Of a stretch of DNA of 61,602 nt, positions 1-9,095 are shown piece by piece. The position numbers and the translations under genes are program-made. The stretch spans positions 1 to 61,602 of the forward strand of contig CAAEEX010000042.1 in the NCBI GenBank assembly GCA_900755005.1, given 5' to 3'. Below the pieces are notes generated by a model, which saw only the letters and a program-made list of their open reading frames with translations, ran no database searches and was not told the origin of the DNA. This DNA comes from an uncultured Collinsella sp. GTDB taxonomy: Bacteria; Actinomycetota; Coriobacteriia; Coriobacteriales; Coriobacteriaceae. Every line of letters begins with the position of its first letter. Position 1 is the stretch's first letter.

Positions 1-195
1 CTCAAGATAGGCAAGCTCGCTGGGACGCGAAGTCGTCACGACTAACTCGCCGGCAACTGGCGCCAGCCGGCCCAGCACGCGCTCGATGAGCGGCTCGCCG
101 CAAAACGCCATGCGCGCCTTATCGCAGCCCATGCGCGACGACAACCCGCCCGCTTGGACGACGCAAGAAAGATCGGCTCGTCTTACGGTAGTCAT
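1..195 (-). CDS. mobA: Molybdenum cofactor guanylyltransferase MobA, N-terminal part (runs off the window)
   Basis: MobA transfers GMP from GTP to molybdopterin to make the bis-MGD cofactor used by DMSO-reductase-family enzymes such as FdhF. The visible 65 residues carry the nucleotide-binding signature QAGGLSSRMG-x-DKARM followed by GEPLIERVL, typical of the MobA N-terminus. The rest lies beyond position 1. ATG at 195 is preferred because a GGGGG stretch lies about a dozen bases upstream; an in-frame ATG at 213 is the alternative. It lies downstream of tRNA-Sec, behind that gene's terminator, so it may have its own promoter. The two molybdopterin oxidoreductases upstream need its product. 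The family call is secure and the start is moderately so. Confidence 0.85.
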   Translation of the reverse strand, partial: MTTVRRADLSCVVQAGGLSSRMGCDKARMAFCGEPLIERVLGRLAPVAGELVVTTSRPSELAYLE

Positions 196-285
196 ACGGC
201 AAAACACCCCCATCGGCACATTCAAAACCCGGTGCACGAAGCTAAATACCGCCGCCGAAATAGCGGCGCTACGAAAAGCTCGTGC

Positions 286-341
286 AAAAACAAAACAGCG
301 CCTTTGCGGCACGCAGCAAGACCGCGAGCACAAAAGCGCTG
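286..341 (-). terminator. Intrinsic terminator of tRNA-Sec
   Basis: On the minus strand an 11-bp stem (arms 331-341 and 296-306, one G-U pair) is followed directly by a T-rich run (TTTTGTTTTT, complement of 286-295). It lies 9 bases beyond the 3' end of tRNA-Sec and before mobA. Confidence 0.75.
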
Positions 342-349
342 GTAGCGTA

Positions 350-446
350 TGGCGGGAACGTATGTGAATCGAACACATCCAAGACGTTTTGCACGCCTCG
401 CAACGGTTTTGAGGACCGCGGAGCCCACCGGAGCCCATCCGTTCCC
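350..446 (-). tRNA. selC: Selenocysteine tRNA, anticodon UCA
   Basis: The minus strand gives a 97-nt tRNA with encoded CCA. The acceptor GGGAACG pairs with CGTTCCC. There is a long D-arm region, an anticodon loop CCTCAAAA with anticodon TCA, a long variable arm, and a T-loop TTCGATT. UCA decodes UGA, and the size and long variable arm fit the tRNA-Sec class. It is charged with serine and converted by SelA (gene at 2559-4016), then delivered by SelB (595-2562). It serves at least the two UGA codons at 20742-20744 (fdhF) and 41546-41548 (selD). Confidence 0.95.
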
Positions 447-458
447 AAGTGCGGCGGT

Positions 459-488
459 ATTTTACCAAACCGACAGGCCCCATCCCAA
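459..488 (-). promoter_or_regulatory. Probable promoter of tRNA-Sec
   Basis: On the minus strand, TTGGGA (483-488) and TAAAAT (459-464) are separated by 18 bases and end 13 bases before the mature tRNA-Sec. The -10 matches sigma-70 consensus at 5 of 6 positions and the -35 at 4 of 6. Confidence 0.55.
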
Positions 489-503
489 AAAGACGAGAAA
501 GAA

Positions 504-568
504 GTTGCGGTGGAATAGTTCCTGTATTTGCTGCCAAAGCCTCCAAATAGGAACTATTTCACCGCAAC
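504..568. repeat. Palindromic intergenic element, GTTGCGGTGAAATA family, copy 1
   Basis: Arms 504-530 and 544-568 form a long hairpin whose outer part reads GTTGCGGTGRAATAG. The same outer sequence with a different inner stem occurs at 52292-52356, and related ends occur at 22972-23043 and 23383-23411. It sits between selB and tRNA-Sec. There is no clear U-tract on the minus strand, so termination is uncertain. Confidence 0.75.
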
Positions 569-594
569 TAAGGAGGCGGGAGCGAGTGACCGGC

Positions 595-2562
595 CTAGCG
601 CAGGGAGCGCAGGCCGCCGGCCTCCTTGTCGAGCACCGTAAAGCGCACGGCATCCAGGTGTTCCAAGATGCTGATCGCACGCTTGCGCGATACACCCAGG
701 GCCTCGCGCAATACACTCGTGGTGGCAGCGCCACCAGCATCGGCGATGGCGGCGGCGACGAGCTCACGCGCATGGGCCTCGGCGGCAGCAGACAGGGCAA
801 CGTCGCGCTCGACCTTAACAATCGCGCGGTTGAGCGAAAGCTCGCGCAGGGCACGCGTCATGGTGTCGCGATCGAGCTGCAACTGCTCGCCCACCTCGGG
901 CAACGTCGGTGCATCGAGGCCGGCTTCGTCCAGCAAGGCAACGATACGTTCGCAGGCCTCGCGCACCACGCGTGCCGCCGCGGCGGCCGAATGCGGGTCG
1001 AATACCTCGGCGCCCTCGGCGGCGCACACGCCACGGGAGCAGCCCTCGGCAATCAGAGCCGCGGCAACGCCTTCATCAACGGCAGGCCACGCAGCATGGG
1101 CAACGGCGCCGGGCGTAAAGCCCGTCTCCTTGGGAGCCGCCGTGTGCATGGCCGACAGGGTCGCCGCCAGTGCATCCATCGCGGCGTCGAGCGCAGAAGC
1201 ATCTGCATACAGCGAGCCATCCGAGCCAGCAAGCACGCAAGCAGCGCCCTTCGCCACCAACTCGCGCAACGCCGCCTCAGCCTCACCGGCAACAAGATCG
1301 AGCGCCTCGGCAACTTCAATCGCCGTAATCGGCAGCGTCTGCAACGCTAGCAAAGCGCCCACACCGCCCGCGATATCGCCGGACTCGAGCGCCGCATACA
1401 GCGCACGCTCTCCTTCGGCAAGCTCGCGCGAGCGACGGCAGCGCGAAAGTAGCACGCGCCCGCCGCCAATAAGCATCACGGGCGAATAGGACAGCACCAC
1501 GGCATGGTCCCCGGCACGTAGCGGCAGCGAGTTGTCCAAGCGCACCTGAACAATACGGGTCTCGCCCACCGCCATGGGGGCCTCGCCCTCCATGAACATG
1601 ATTCGACCGACGACCTCGGCCGTACCCGCCATCACGTGCACACGCGCACCCGACTCGAGCACACGCGGCTTGGCGCCCTCGCGGCCCAGGTAGGTCAAAG
1701 TCATCATAAAGCGCAGCGTCTGGCCAAAACGGCCTTCCACACCGAGCATCTCGCCGCGATCGAGCGAAGCGGCACCGTCGCCCACCAGGTTGAGTGCCAC
1801 GCGCTGACCGGACAACGCCCGCTGCGTGTCACCATGAACCTGAATCCCGCGCACACGACAGACCGTACGCGACGGCAGCGCGACCAGCTCATCCCCCACC
1901 GCAACCGGCGCGTCGTGCAGCGTACCCGTCACGACGGTGCCGGCACCATTGATCGTAAAACAGCGATCGATCGGCAGGCGCGGTGCGGCGTCGGTTCGCT
2001 CGGCGCGATCGCGACAGGCAGCCCAGCAGACGTCCACGCACTCATCGAGCGCTGCCAGCAGCGCATCAATCCCCTCGCCCGTCTTGGACGACACGGGAAC
2101 GATCGGCGCGCCCGCAAACACAGTGCCCGACAAAAAGTCATCAACATCGAGCTCGGCCAGCTCGATCATTTCGTTATCGGCCAGGTCGCACATCGTCAGC
2201 GCGACCACCATATGCATGACGCCCAGCAGCTCCAGCACATGTACGTGCTCGCGGGTCTGCGGCATCACACCCTCGACGGCCGAAACCACCAGCACGGCTA
2301 CATCGATGCCCGTGGCGCCCTGCACCATGGCGCGCAGGTAGTGCGCATGTCCCGGCACGTCGACCAGGCCCACGATCTTGCCACTCGGCAACGCCAGCTC
2401 GCCAAAGCCGAGCTCCACGGTCATACCGCGGCGACGCTCGACCTCCAAGCGGTCGGGATTCTTGCCGGTCAACGCCTCGATCAGTGCCGACTTACCGTGG
2501 TCGACGTGGCCCGCCGTTCCAACGATAACAGGGCATTCCACCAACGCTTCGACCCCACTCAT
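595..2562 (-). CDS. selB: Selenocysteine-specific translation elongation factor SelB
   Basis: SelB is the EF-Tu-like GTPase that brings Sec-tRNA-Sec to UGA codons marked by a SECIS hairpin. The N-terminus has the P-loop GTAGHVDHGKS, DVPGHAHY (G3) and a TMCD motif in the G4 position, followed by EF-Tu-like beta domains. The C-terminal third (about residues 420-655) has the alternating helical pattern of the winged-helix domains that bind SECIS RNA. The length of 655 residues is normal. ATG at 2562 is chosen because it overlaps the selA stop (ATGA), indicating translational coupling; a start 24 bases upstream would lie deeper inside selA. Its clients in this window are fdhF and selD. Confidence 0.95.
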   Translation of the reverse strand: MSGVEALVECPVIVGTAGHVDHGKSALIEALTGKNPDRLEVERRRGMTVELGFGELALPSGKIVGLVDVPGHAHYLRAMVQGATGIDVAVLVVSAVEGVMPQTREHVHVLELLGVMHMVVALTMCDLADNEMIELAELDVDDFLSGTVFAGAPIVPVSSKTGEGIDALLAALDECVDVCWAACRDRAERTDAAPRLPIDRCFTINGAGTVVTGTLHDAPVAVGDELVALPSRTVCRVRGIQVHGDTQRALSGQRVALNLVGDGAASLDRGEMLGVEGRFGQTLRFMMTLTYLGREGAKPRVLESGARVHVMAGTAEVVGRIMFMEGEAPMAVGETRIVQVRLDNSLPLRAGDHAVVLSYSPVMLIGGGRVLLSRCRRSRELAEGERALYAALESGDIAGGVGALLALQTLPITAIEVAEALDLVAGEAEAALRELVAKGAACVLAGSDGSLYADASALDAAMDALAATLSAMHTAAPKETGFTPGAVAHAAWPAVDEGVAAALIAEGCSRGVCAAEGAEVFDPHSAAAAARVVREACERIVALLDEAGLDAPTLPEVGEQLQLDRDTMTRALRELSLNRAIVKVERDVALSAAAEAHARELVAAAIADAGGAATTSVLREALGVSRKRAISILEHLDAVRFTVLDKEAGGLRSLR

Positions 2563-4016
2563 CGGCGCGCCGCCTTGGCAACGCACGCGGAAAGCGTCGA
2601 CGCCGCCGTCTCGATATCGCGGTCGCCCACGAGCGTGCGGACATCAAACAGAATGCGATCGTGCGAGGTGCGCGTGACGACCGGCGTATCGAAGTCCTGA
2701 ACGAGCGAGCACTTGAGCGCGTCGACCGTCAGGTGCTCGTCAACAAGGCGTACGGCAACGCACATCGTCGGCAGCTCGACGGTAGGCAGCGAACCGCCGC
2801 CGGGGGTCGAGGACTCCTCAACGATCTCCAGCTCAACAGCACACGGGCAGCCGGCATTATCGAGCCCCGCCGCCATAAGATTGCGCAACTTGCGCGCACG
2901 ACGCTCCAGGTGAGCCTGAGGAAGCGTAAGCATGCTGAGGACCGGAATGTCGCGATGGGCCACATCGGCACCGTCCATGTAGATGCGCAGCGTGGCCTCG
3001 AGGGCCGCCAGTGCGAGCTTGCCCGGACGCAGGGCACGCATAAGCGGATGCGACCCGCAGGCCTGGACCAAATCGCGACGGCCCATGATGATGCCCGCCT
3101 GCGCAGCACCAAGCAGCTTATCGCCCGAGCACGACACGATGTCGAGCCCGGCGGCAACCGAGGTCGGCGTGGTCTCCTCGCCGCCGCGCACCAGGATGTC
3201 ATCGGGCAGGAGCGCGCCCGACCCCTGGTCCTCGTAGAACAGTAGACCATGCTTGTGAGCAAGCGCCGCAAGCTCCCGAGAACCTACCTCCTCGTGGAAA
3301 CCCTCGATACGGTAGTTGGAAGGATGGACCTTGAGGATCATGGCCGTATCGGGCGTGATGGCGCGCTCGTAGTCGCTCAAGTGCGTGCGGTTGGTGGCTC
3401 CGACCTCGACGAGCTTGGCGCCCGAGGCCTCCATAACATCGGGGATACGGAAGCTGCCGCCGATCTCGACAAGCTCGCCACGGCTCACGATAACCTCTTT
3501 GCCCGCAGCGTGAGTGGCCAGCACCAGCAACACCGCGGCGGCGTTATTGTTGACGACCAGCGCATCCTCGGCACCGGTGAGCGAGCGAATCAACTGTGCG
3601 GCGTGCTCCTTGCGCGACCCGCGCGAGCAGGTGTCGACGCTGTACTCGAGCGTGCTGTACCCGCGCGCGACCTCGGCCACGGCCTTGGCAGCCGATTCCG
3701 CAAGCGGGGCGCGACCCAGATTGGTGTGGATGACCACACCCGTGGCGTTGACGGCTGGACGCAGACTCGGCAGCGCAGAACGATGCGCACGGAATTCGAT
3801 AGCCGACGCCAGCTCGCGTTTTGAGCGTGGGGCGGCGCCGGCGCGAATGGCGGCGCGCTCCTCGTCGAGCACGGCCGTGACGGCGGCATGGACTACCGCA
3901 TCACACGTCTCCCCCGCCGCCTTCACCACTGGCCACTCGGCGAGCAGCTCGTTGACGGAGGGAATGGCGCGCAGACGGGCGCGCACCTCATCGGAAATGT
4001 TCTGGCTATCGCTCAT
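2559..4016 (-). CDS. selA: L-seryl-tRNA(Sec) selenium transferase SelA
   Basis: This PLP enzyme converts Ser-tRNA-Sec to Sec-tRNA-Sec using selenophosphate from SelD. The 485-residue protein has the SelA landmarks: NATGVVIHTNLGRAPL near residue 90, SRGSRKEH near 131, and the PLP-lysine segment CSGDKLLGAAQAG with K300. It lies directly upstream of selB with a 4-base overlap, and tRNA-Sec follows, so the UGA-decoding set is contiguous. The gap of 52 bases to the oxidoreductase gene upstream suggests that it can share the long upstream transcript. Confidence 0.95.
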   Translation of the reverse strand: MSDSQNISDEVRARLRAIPSVNELLAEWPVVKAAGETCDAVVHAAVTAVLDEERAAIRAGAAPRSKRELASAIEFRAHRSALPSLRPAVNATGVVIHTNLGRAPLAESAAKAVAEVARGYSTLEYSVDTCSRGSRKEHAAQLIRSLTGAEDALVVNNNAAAVLLVLATHAAGKEVIVSRGELVEIGGSFRIPDVMEASGAKLVEVGATNRTHLSDYERAITPDTAMILKVHPSNYRIEGFHEEVGSRELAALAHKHGLLFYEDQGSGALLPDDILVRGGEETTPTSVAAGLDIVSCSGDKLLGAAQAGIIMGRRDLVQACGSHPLMRALRPGKLALAALEATLRIYMDGADVAHRDIPVLSMLTLPQAHLERRARKLRNLMAAGLDNAGCPCAVELEIVEESSTPGGGSLPTVELPTMCVAVRLVDEHLTVDALKCSLVQDFDTPVVTRTSHDRILFDVRTLVGDRDIETAASTLSACVAKAARR

Positions 4017-4068
4017 GTACGGCCTTTCAAAACAAACGTAAATCAGTCGAACGCATCGGCTGAGTCAA

Positions 4069-6186
4069 TTACTCGTCATTATCCCCGCGCGCAGCAATCT
4101 TTTCCACGCGAACGGCATTTTCCTGGGTGAGCGCGGCTCCCGTAATGGGATCCCAGCGCAGCGGCGTGTGGTCGAGCGGGCCGACGCCAAGTGCCTGGGC
4201 GCCATCCGCGCCAGCGCCAAACGAACGCCCGCCCGGAGCCGCCGACGTAAAGATGCACGCCGGATGCAGATAGGGCGTGGTCTCCACGCGTACGCGGTCG
4301 CGGCCCATGTCGCTCACCAGCTCGACGACCTCGCCGTTGGCGATACCCATGCGCTCGGCGACGTCGGCATTCATCTGCACGGCGTCCAAGTCGGAACCTG
4401 CCTCGGCAGCACCCGCCGCAGCAAGTCTGCGCGAAGTGTGCGACTCAAAGGGCCGGTTGCCGCTAATGAGGCGAAACATCCCCAGCCCCGGCTCCACCAT
4501 GGGCGCAATCCAGCCAGGCACACGACCCAAGCCGGCGCGCTCCCATACGTCGTTTGCCAGCGCAATCTTGCCGCCGTCGAGCGGAACCACCGGCTTGCCC
4601 GTACGCGACGGCAGCGGCACGCCCGTGTCTGCCCAACCGCGCTCCTTGAGCGCAGTGAGGTCGATCCCAAACGGAGCCACCTGGGTAGCCGCCAAGTCGT
4701 CAGGCGTAAAGTCAAAATACTCGCCCACGCCGCAGGCAGCAGCCAGGCCGGCAAAGATCTCCCGGCCGGGACGCGTGTCATCATGCAAGACCGGCAGCAC
4801 GGCGTTGCGATAGAACACGCGCGCATCGTTGCGGCCCACGACCGTACCGACGCCGCGGTCGGCCTCCAGATACGTCACGTCGGGCAGCACATAGTCGGAC
4901 GCACGCGCCGTCTCGGACCAGCGGATATCGATCGTCACGAGCAGGTCGAGCTGTTGCAAGATACCAAGCCACGCATCGGCGTTGCCGTAACCCGCACCGG
5001 GGTTGCTGGCATAGACGATGAGTCCGCGCAGGTCGCCGGCGAGGATCGATTGGCCGATGGTCGTGCACAGGCCGCGCACCGGATCGACGAGCGGATAACG
5101 CTCGGAACCCAACTTGGGCACACGCGGCACCGGCGGCGTCGCAAAGCGTGCAGGGTCCAAGTCGCCCAGCGCGAGCGGGGTCGGCGGGTTGAGCGCACCG
5201 CCCACATGCCCCAGGCAGCCCAACAGCACATCGACCAGGCAGATAGCGCGCGCCGTCTGGGTGCTGTTGGCATACGCAATGCCGATGCCACCGTGAAAGC
5301 CCGCGTCGACCACGGCGGCAGGCGCCGCGGCAGCCAGATCGCGCGCCGTCGCGACAATCTCTTCGGCCGGCACGTCGCACATGGACTCGGCCCACTCGGG
5401 CGTCCAAGCGCCAGCCGCCTGCGCCAGCTCATCAAAACCCGTGGTATAGCGGGCCACAAAGTCGTGGTCGTACAGGTTCTCGGCAATCAGCACATGCGCG
5501 ATGCCCAACAGCAGGGCCAAATCGCAGCCCGGGCGCACGCGCAGCCAGCGATCGGCAAGCGCGGCCGAGCCGCTGCGCCGAGGGTCAACCACGATGATTT
5601 TCGCCCCGCGCCGGCGCGCATCGTTGAGCGCATCGACGGCCCCCATCGTCGACGAATCGACAATGGAACGCCCCAGGTACATGATGCAGTCGGTATGCGC
5701 CAGGTCGGAGGCGGGACTATAGCCCAAGCTGTGCTCCCAACCGGTAAGTCGGCTTACCTCGCAGGCACCATCGGCACCGTATACGTTGGGCGAACCCAGC
5801 GCATGCATAAAACGATACGCCCAGTAGCGGTCGAACGAGGGCACGCCGAGCGTCATGCCCAGCGCACGGGCACTATGCTCGTCAATAATCTCCGCGAGGC
5901 GCTCCGCAATATCCGAGAACGCCTCGTCCCAGCTCACGGCATCGAAACCCGAGCCATCCTGGCGGCGGCGCATGGGGTGCAAAATGCGGTCGCGCTCGTC
6001 AAACGGCATTGCCAGACGATGCCGTCCGCGGGCGCACAGGGCTCGCGCCGCGCACGGGTGCCCCGGCACCGGCAACTCGGCCACCACGCGACCGTCCTCA
6101 ACGCGTGCCGCAAAGGCGCAATCGGCATAGCATCCCCCGCATGTGGTTACCACAGCGCGACCGTCACGCTCCACAGCAGATGCCAT
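4069..6186 (-). CDS. Cytoplasmic molybdopterin oxidoreductase of unknown substrate (DMSO reductase family)
   Basis: The 705-residue protein has an N-terminal 4Fe-4S motif (C16-x2-C19-x3-C23, then C51), molybdopterin-binding segments, and the C-terminal dinucleotide-binding domain with the typical SGNRPFESHTSRR stretch. No Tat signal is seen, so it should be cytosolic. The residue in the molybdenum-ligand position appears to be Cys142 in DGACEVSRLTG, close to the place of Sec140 in formate dehydrogenase H. The following residues are not the HGP of formate dehydrogenases, so formate is an unlikely substrate. It sits between focA and selA in the formate hydrogenlyase locus. The start at 6186 has AAGGAA upstream. 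Thiosulfate/polysulfide or another reductase role is possible but not shown. Confidence 0.85.
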   Translation of the reverse strand: MASAVERDGRAVVTTCGGCYADCAFAARVEDGRVVAELPVPGHPCAARALCARGRHRLAMPFDERDRILHPMRRRQDGSGFDAVSWDEAFSDIAERLAEIIDEHSARALGMTLGVPSFDRYWAYRFMHALGSPNVYGADGACEVSRLTGWEHSLGYSPASDLAHTDCIMYLGRSIVDSSTMGAVDALNDARRRGAKIIVVDPRRSGSAALADRWLRVRPGCDLALLLGIAHVLIAENLYDHDFVARYTTGFDELAQAAGAWTPEWAESMCDVPAEEIVATARDLAAAAPAAVVDAGFHGGIGIAYANSTQTARAICLVDVLLGCLGHVGGALNPPTPLALGDLDPARFATPPVPRVPKLGSERYPLVDPVRGLCTTIGQSILAGDLRGLIVYASNPGAGYGNADAWLGILQQLDLLVTIDIRWSETARASDYVLPDVTYLEADRGVGTVVGRNDARVFYRNAVLPVLHDDTRPGREIFAGLAAACGVGEYFDFTPDDLAATQVAPFGIDLTALKERGWADTGVPLPSRTGKPVVPLDGGKIALANDVWERAGLGRVPGWIAPMVEPGLGMFRLISGNRPFESHTSRRLAAAGAAEAGSDLDAVQMNADVAERMGIANGEVVELVSDMGRDRVRVETTPYLHPACIFTSAAPGGRSFGAGADGAQALGVGPLDHTPLRWDPITGAALTQENAVRVEKIAARGDNDE

Positions 6187-6294
6187 CTCGATTATTCCTT
6201 CCAGCTCAGGGGTCCAAGCCCCACCGCACCACAGTTCTGCCACCAGCTGCCGCGACGCAAAGCCCGCAGCATCCACCGCAGCAAGACACGAAGA

Positions 6295-6326
6295 GCCTCC
6301 CAAAAGGCAAACGCCCCTCGGGAGGC
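6295..6326. other. Hairpin between focA and the oxidoreductase gene
   Basis: GCCTCCC (6295-6301) pairs with GGGAGGC (6320-6326) across an 18-base loop, just after the focA stop. No U-tract follows on the minus strand. It may be a weak attenuator or a processing site; a full terminator is not supported. Confidence 0.35.
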
Positions 6327-6346
6327 CCGTACGTCATTCCGGCTTA

Positions 6347-7186
6347 TTAAGCCTCGGACTTCTTGGCGTAGATAAACCAGTAGCCGAGCGCGATCAGAAC
6401 CGCGCCGCCCACGATGTTGCCCAGCGTGGCGGCGGATAGGTTAAACGCAATGCCCGCGACGTTGAGTGCATCGGCCCCGGCGACCTCGGCACCATAACCG
6501 CATGCATGCATCACGGCACCCATGGGCAAAAAGTACATGTTGGCAACGCAGTGCTCAAAACCGCAGGCCACAAAGGCTGCGATGGGCAGCAGAATGCCAA
6601 CGACCTTATCGACCACGGTCTTGCCGGCAGTACCGATCCACACGGCCAGGCACACAAAGATGTTGCATAGGATGCCGCGGAAGAAGATCGTCACCCAGTC
6701 GATCGTCACCTTGCCAGCAGCGACACTCACCATGGAATTGGCGACCGCCTCGCCGTTAAGTTTATAGATGCCGGCCATGTACACCAAAAAGACGATGAAC
6801 AGGGCACCGACAAAATTGCCGACCCACACGACGACCCAGGCCTTGAGCATCTGAGCCAGAGTGATCTTTTTGCTCTTGAGTGCGCAGACCATAAGCGAAT
6901 TGCCGGTAAACAGCTCGGCGCCGCACACCAGCACCAGCACCAGGCCCAGGCAAAAGCACAGGCCGCCCACGACGCGCTGGGCACCCCAGCCCAGCGTGCT
7001 GTCGCTCAAAAACACCGTAAAGAACAGGCCGCCGAAGGCGATAAACGCGCCGGCGAACATTGCCAACAGAAAGGCCTTAGCGACCGGCAGGTTAGCCTTG
7101 GTCACGCCGGCGGTCTCGGTCTTGGCCTCGATCGCGGCGGGCGCCAGGCAATCGGGAGCGGGATATTCTGCCTTGGAATCTGCCAT
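6347..7186 (-). CDS. focA: Formate/nitrite transporter family channel FocA
   Basis: This is a 279-residue membrane protein of the FNT family with about six hydrophobic segments, including the early segment LAMFAGAFIAFGGLFFTVFLS and GAELFTGNSLM, which fits the FNT signature. FocA moves formate across the inner membrane as a pentamer, and here it would feed formate to the FdhF/Hyf complex encoded just upstream. ATG at 7186 is preceded by AAAGAAG at a suitable distance; the longer reading frame adds eleven residues without a better ribosome-binding site. It starts 39 bases after hycI, so it is probably in the same operon. Confidence 0.92.
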   Translation of the reverse strand: MADSKAEYPAPDCLAPAAIEAKTETAGVTKANLPVAKAFLLAMFAGAFIAFGGLFFTVFLSDSTLGWGAQRVVGGLCFCLGLVLVLVCGAELFTGNSLMVCALKSKKITLAQMLKAWVVVWVGNFVGALFIVFLVYMAGIYKLNGEAVANSMVSVAAGKVTIDWVTIFFRGILCNIFVCLAVWIGTAGKTVVDKVVGILLPIAAFVACGFEHCVANMYFLPMGAVMHACGYGAEVAGADALNVAGIAFNLSAATLGNIVGGAVLIALGYWFIYAKKSEA

Positions 7187-7225
7187 GTCAATCACTTCTT
7201 TCCTAATCAGCAGGGACAAGCGCTC

Positions 7226-7729
7226 CTATAGCTCCTGCCCCAAGCGGACAAAGTGGGAAAAGTCGTTGGCGGCCACGGCGTCATACACGGCGTCGACGGC
7301 CTCAAAGACCTCCGGGGACATGGGGTTATAGAACTCCGTATCGCCCGGCTGAATCCCTATGAAGACGATATCTTCGCACGATTGCTCAATCTCTTCGATC
7401 AGAATCGACAAGGGAAGCGAATGCGTGGTGAACATCGACTTGCGCGCGACGTCGGTCTTATCGAGCAGGCGGATGGCACCGACGGGCAGCGCCATGTCGG
7501 CGGCATCGACCAACACCAGGCGCGGCGGAAGCCCGCGCTTGACCTCGATGATGTCGTCCTCGGGCGTTTGCCCACCGTCGATGGTGTACCAACCGGCGAT
7601 GGGCGTGTCCTCCATCTTTTTGGAGAGCACGGGGCCGGCGGCATCGTCGGCGCGCAGCACGCTTCCCGCCGTGAGCACAATGCCCGCAAACGGGGCGCCG
7701 TTCACACGGCCATCCACAACGCGACCCAT
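7226..7729 (-). CDS. hycI: Hydrogenase maturation protease HycI (peptidase M52)
   Basis: HycI removes the C-terminal tail of the [NiFe] hydrogenase large subunit once nickel is inserted. The 167-residue protein shows the M52 pattern: VLTAGSVLRADDAAGPVL near residue 18 with its acidic residue, LVLVDAADMALPVGAIRL in the middle, and the segment STHSLPL-like (FTTHSLPLSILI) near residue 100, then VFIGIQPGDTEF. The ATG overlaps the hycH stop by one base (TAATG). The presumed substrate is HyfG (9814-11586), which still carries a 44-residue tail after DPCYSCTDR. Confidence 0.9.
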   Translation of the reverse strand: MGRVVDGRVNGAPFAGIVLTAGSVLRADDAAGPVLSKKMEDTPIAGWYTIDGGQTPEDDIIEVKRGLPPRLVLVDAADMALPVGAIRLLDKTDVARKSMFTTHSLPLSILIEEIEQSCEDIVFIGIQPGDTEFYNPMSPEVFEAVDAVYDAVAANDFSHFVRLGQEL

Positions 7730-8310
7730 TACTGTAGCCTCCCCGTCAGATACACGCCCGACACATCGCGCACACGCTCAACCAGATCGCGAAACTTCAT
7801 TAAGAACGCAACCTGCTGGGCATGCAGGCCAAAGTCGTCATCGAACACCGAGATGCCGGCCTTGGCCGAACCGCGAAAACCACGATCGTCGAGCAGCGTG
7901 TCGCAGGCCTCGAGCAACGACGGCACCGCCGCCTTGTCGAGCTGGCACTCGCCAAAGGAGCGGATGGCCTCGAACTTGGTCTTGGCCTCCCCCTCCGGCA
8001 GCGCGTCGACGAGCGAATAGAACACGTTCACCGGCACCGACAGGCGCGGCTCAAAGCAGTCGAGCACGCCGGTGTGGTGGCCCACGGCGAGCGTGTAGTA
8101 CAGCACGTCGCAGGCCTCCTGGGGAACGTCTTCCTCGGTCTCCACAAACTTACGCGTGAGCTCATAGAAGACCACCTGGTCGGGCGTATGGCCCAGGCAG
8201 GGGTCGGCGACGCCCTCGGCGGCCTCGTCGCTTGCGCGCGAGGCATCGCCAAAAGAGCCGCCGAGCATGCCGGGGCCCGCAAAGTAACCAGAGCGGTCCG
8301 TGAGCTCCAT
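7729..8310 (-). CDS. hycH: Formate hydrogenlyase maturation protein HycH
   Basis: This 193-residue protein matches the HycH family, which is needed for assembly of the formate hydrogenlyase hydrogenase and appears to act on the large-subunit precursor. Recognisable segments are VVFYELTRKFVE, the histidine-containing LAVGHHTGVLDCF, and KAGISVFDDDFGLHAQQ. It is longer than the E. coli protein by some 55 residues, mostly at the N-terminus. It abuts hyfI (0-base gap) and overlaps hycI by one base, so the three are translationally linked. Confidence 0.85.
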   Translation of the reverse strand: MELTDRSGYFAGPGMLGGSFGDASRASDEAAEGVADPCLGHTPDQVVFYELTRKFVETEEDVPQEACDVLYYTLAVGHHTGVLDCFEPRLSVPVNVFYSLVDALPEGEAKTKFEAIRSFGECQLDKAAVPSLLEACDTLLDDRGFRGSAKAGISVFDDDFGLHAQQVAFLMKFRDLVERVRDVSGVYLTGRLQ

Positions 8311-9093
8311 CTAGCGACCTCCGGCCAGCACCAGATCCTGTAACGCCGAGTACACCTCAACGCGGCGAGGATCATCCTGCTTGTCGATGAGCAGCGCCAT
8401 GGCACCGCGGATATCGCCCTTGGGCGCGCCCTCGAGCGTATCCATAAACTCGTTGGCCAAGTCGCGGCCGTAACGGTAGCCGCTCATGGCGCGAGCTTCG
8501 CGCTCAATGGCAACGCGCAGCTTGTACGGCACGCCGGGGTGCAGGATATCGGCCTGCTCGCCGGCGGCCTCCACCGTGGTCTCGGCATGGAGCTTTTGGT
8601 CCAGCAGGCCAAGTGCCATGGCAAAGCCGTAGACGGTCTGCGCGGGGCTGGGCGGGCAGCCGGGGATGTAGACATCGACCGGCAAGATCTTGTCCGTGCC
8701 GCCCCAGACGCAGTAGTTGTCGTAGAAGATGCCGCCGGTGCAGCCGCACGCGCCATAGGACACCACGATCTTGGGATCGGGTGCGGCCTCAAAGGCGCGC
8801 AGGGCCGGCATGCGCATGGCGCGCGTCACGGCTCCGGTGTACAGCAGCACATCGGCGTGACGGGGCGAGGGCACGACCTTGATGCCAAAGCGCTCGACGT
8901 CGAAGACGGGCGTGATGGAACCGAAGATCTCGATCTCGCAGCCGTTGCAGCCGCCGCAGTCAACACGGTAGACGTACACCGAGCGCTTGATCTTCTTAAG
9001 AAGGGTCGCCTTGGCCTTCTCGATGCTCTCGTCGAGCTCGATCTTGGTCGGGCGGTACTGAAGCCGCTCGGGCAAAAGCGTGGGTTCGGCCAT
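8311..9093 (-). CDS. hyfI: Hydrogenase-4 small subunit HyfI/HycG (NuoB-like)
   Basis: This is the electron-transferring small subunit of a group 4 [NiFe] hydrogenase; like NuoB it carries the single proximal 4Fe-4S cluster. The visible cluster motifs are CGGCNGCEIEIF near residue 46, GACGCTGGIFYDNYCVWGG near 130, and IPGCPPSP near 160. The length of 260 residues is close to E. coli HyfI. The N-terminal segment LKKIKRSVYVYRVDCGGC is typical of HycG/HyfI. GGAGGAGTAACC precedes the ATG, and the gene starts 2 bases after hyfH. Confidence 0.93.
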   Translation of the reverse strand: MAEPTLLPERLQYRPTKIELDESIEKAKATLLKKIKRSVYVYRVDCGGCNGCEIEIFGSITPVFDVERFGIKVVPSPRHADVLLYTGAVTRAMRMPALRAFEAAPDPKIVVSYGACGCTGGIFYDNYCVWGGTDKILPVDVYIPGCPPSPAQTVYGFAMALGLLDQKLHAETTVEAAGEQADILHPGVPYKLRVAIEREARAMSGYRYGRDLANEFMDTLEGAPKGDIRGAMALLIDKQDDPRRVEVYSALQDLVLAGGR

Positions 9094-9095
9094 GG

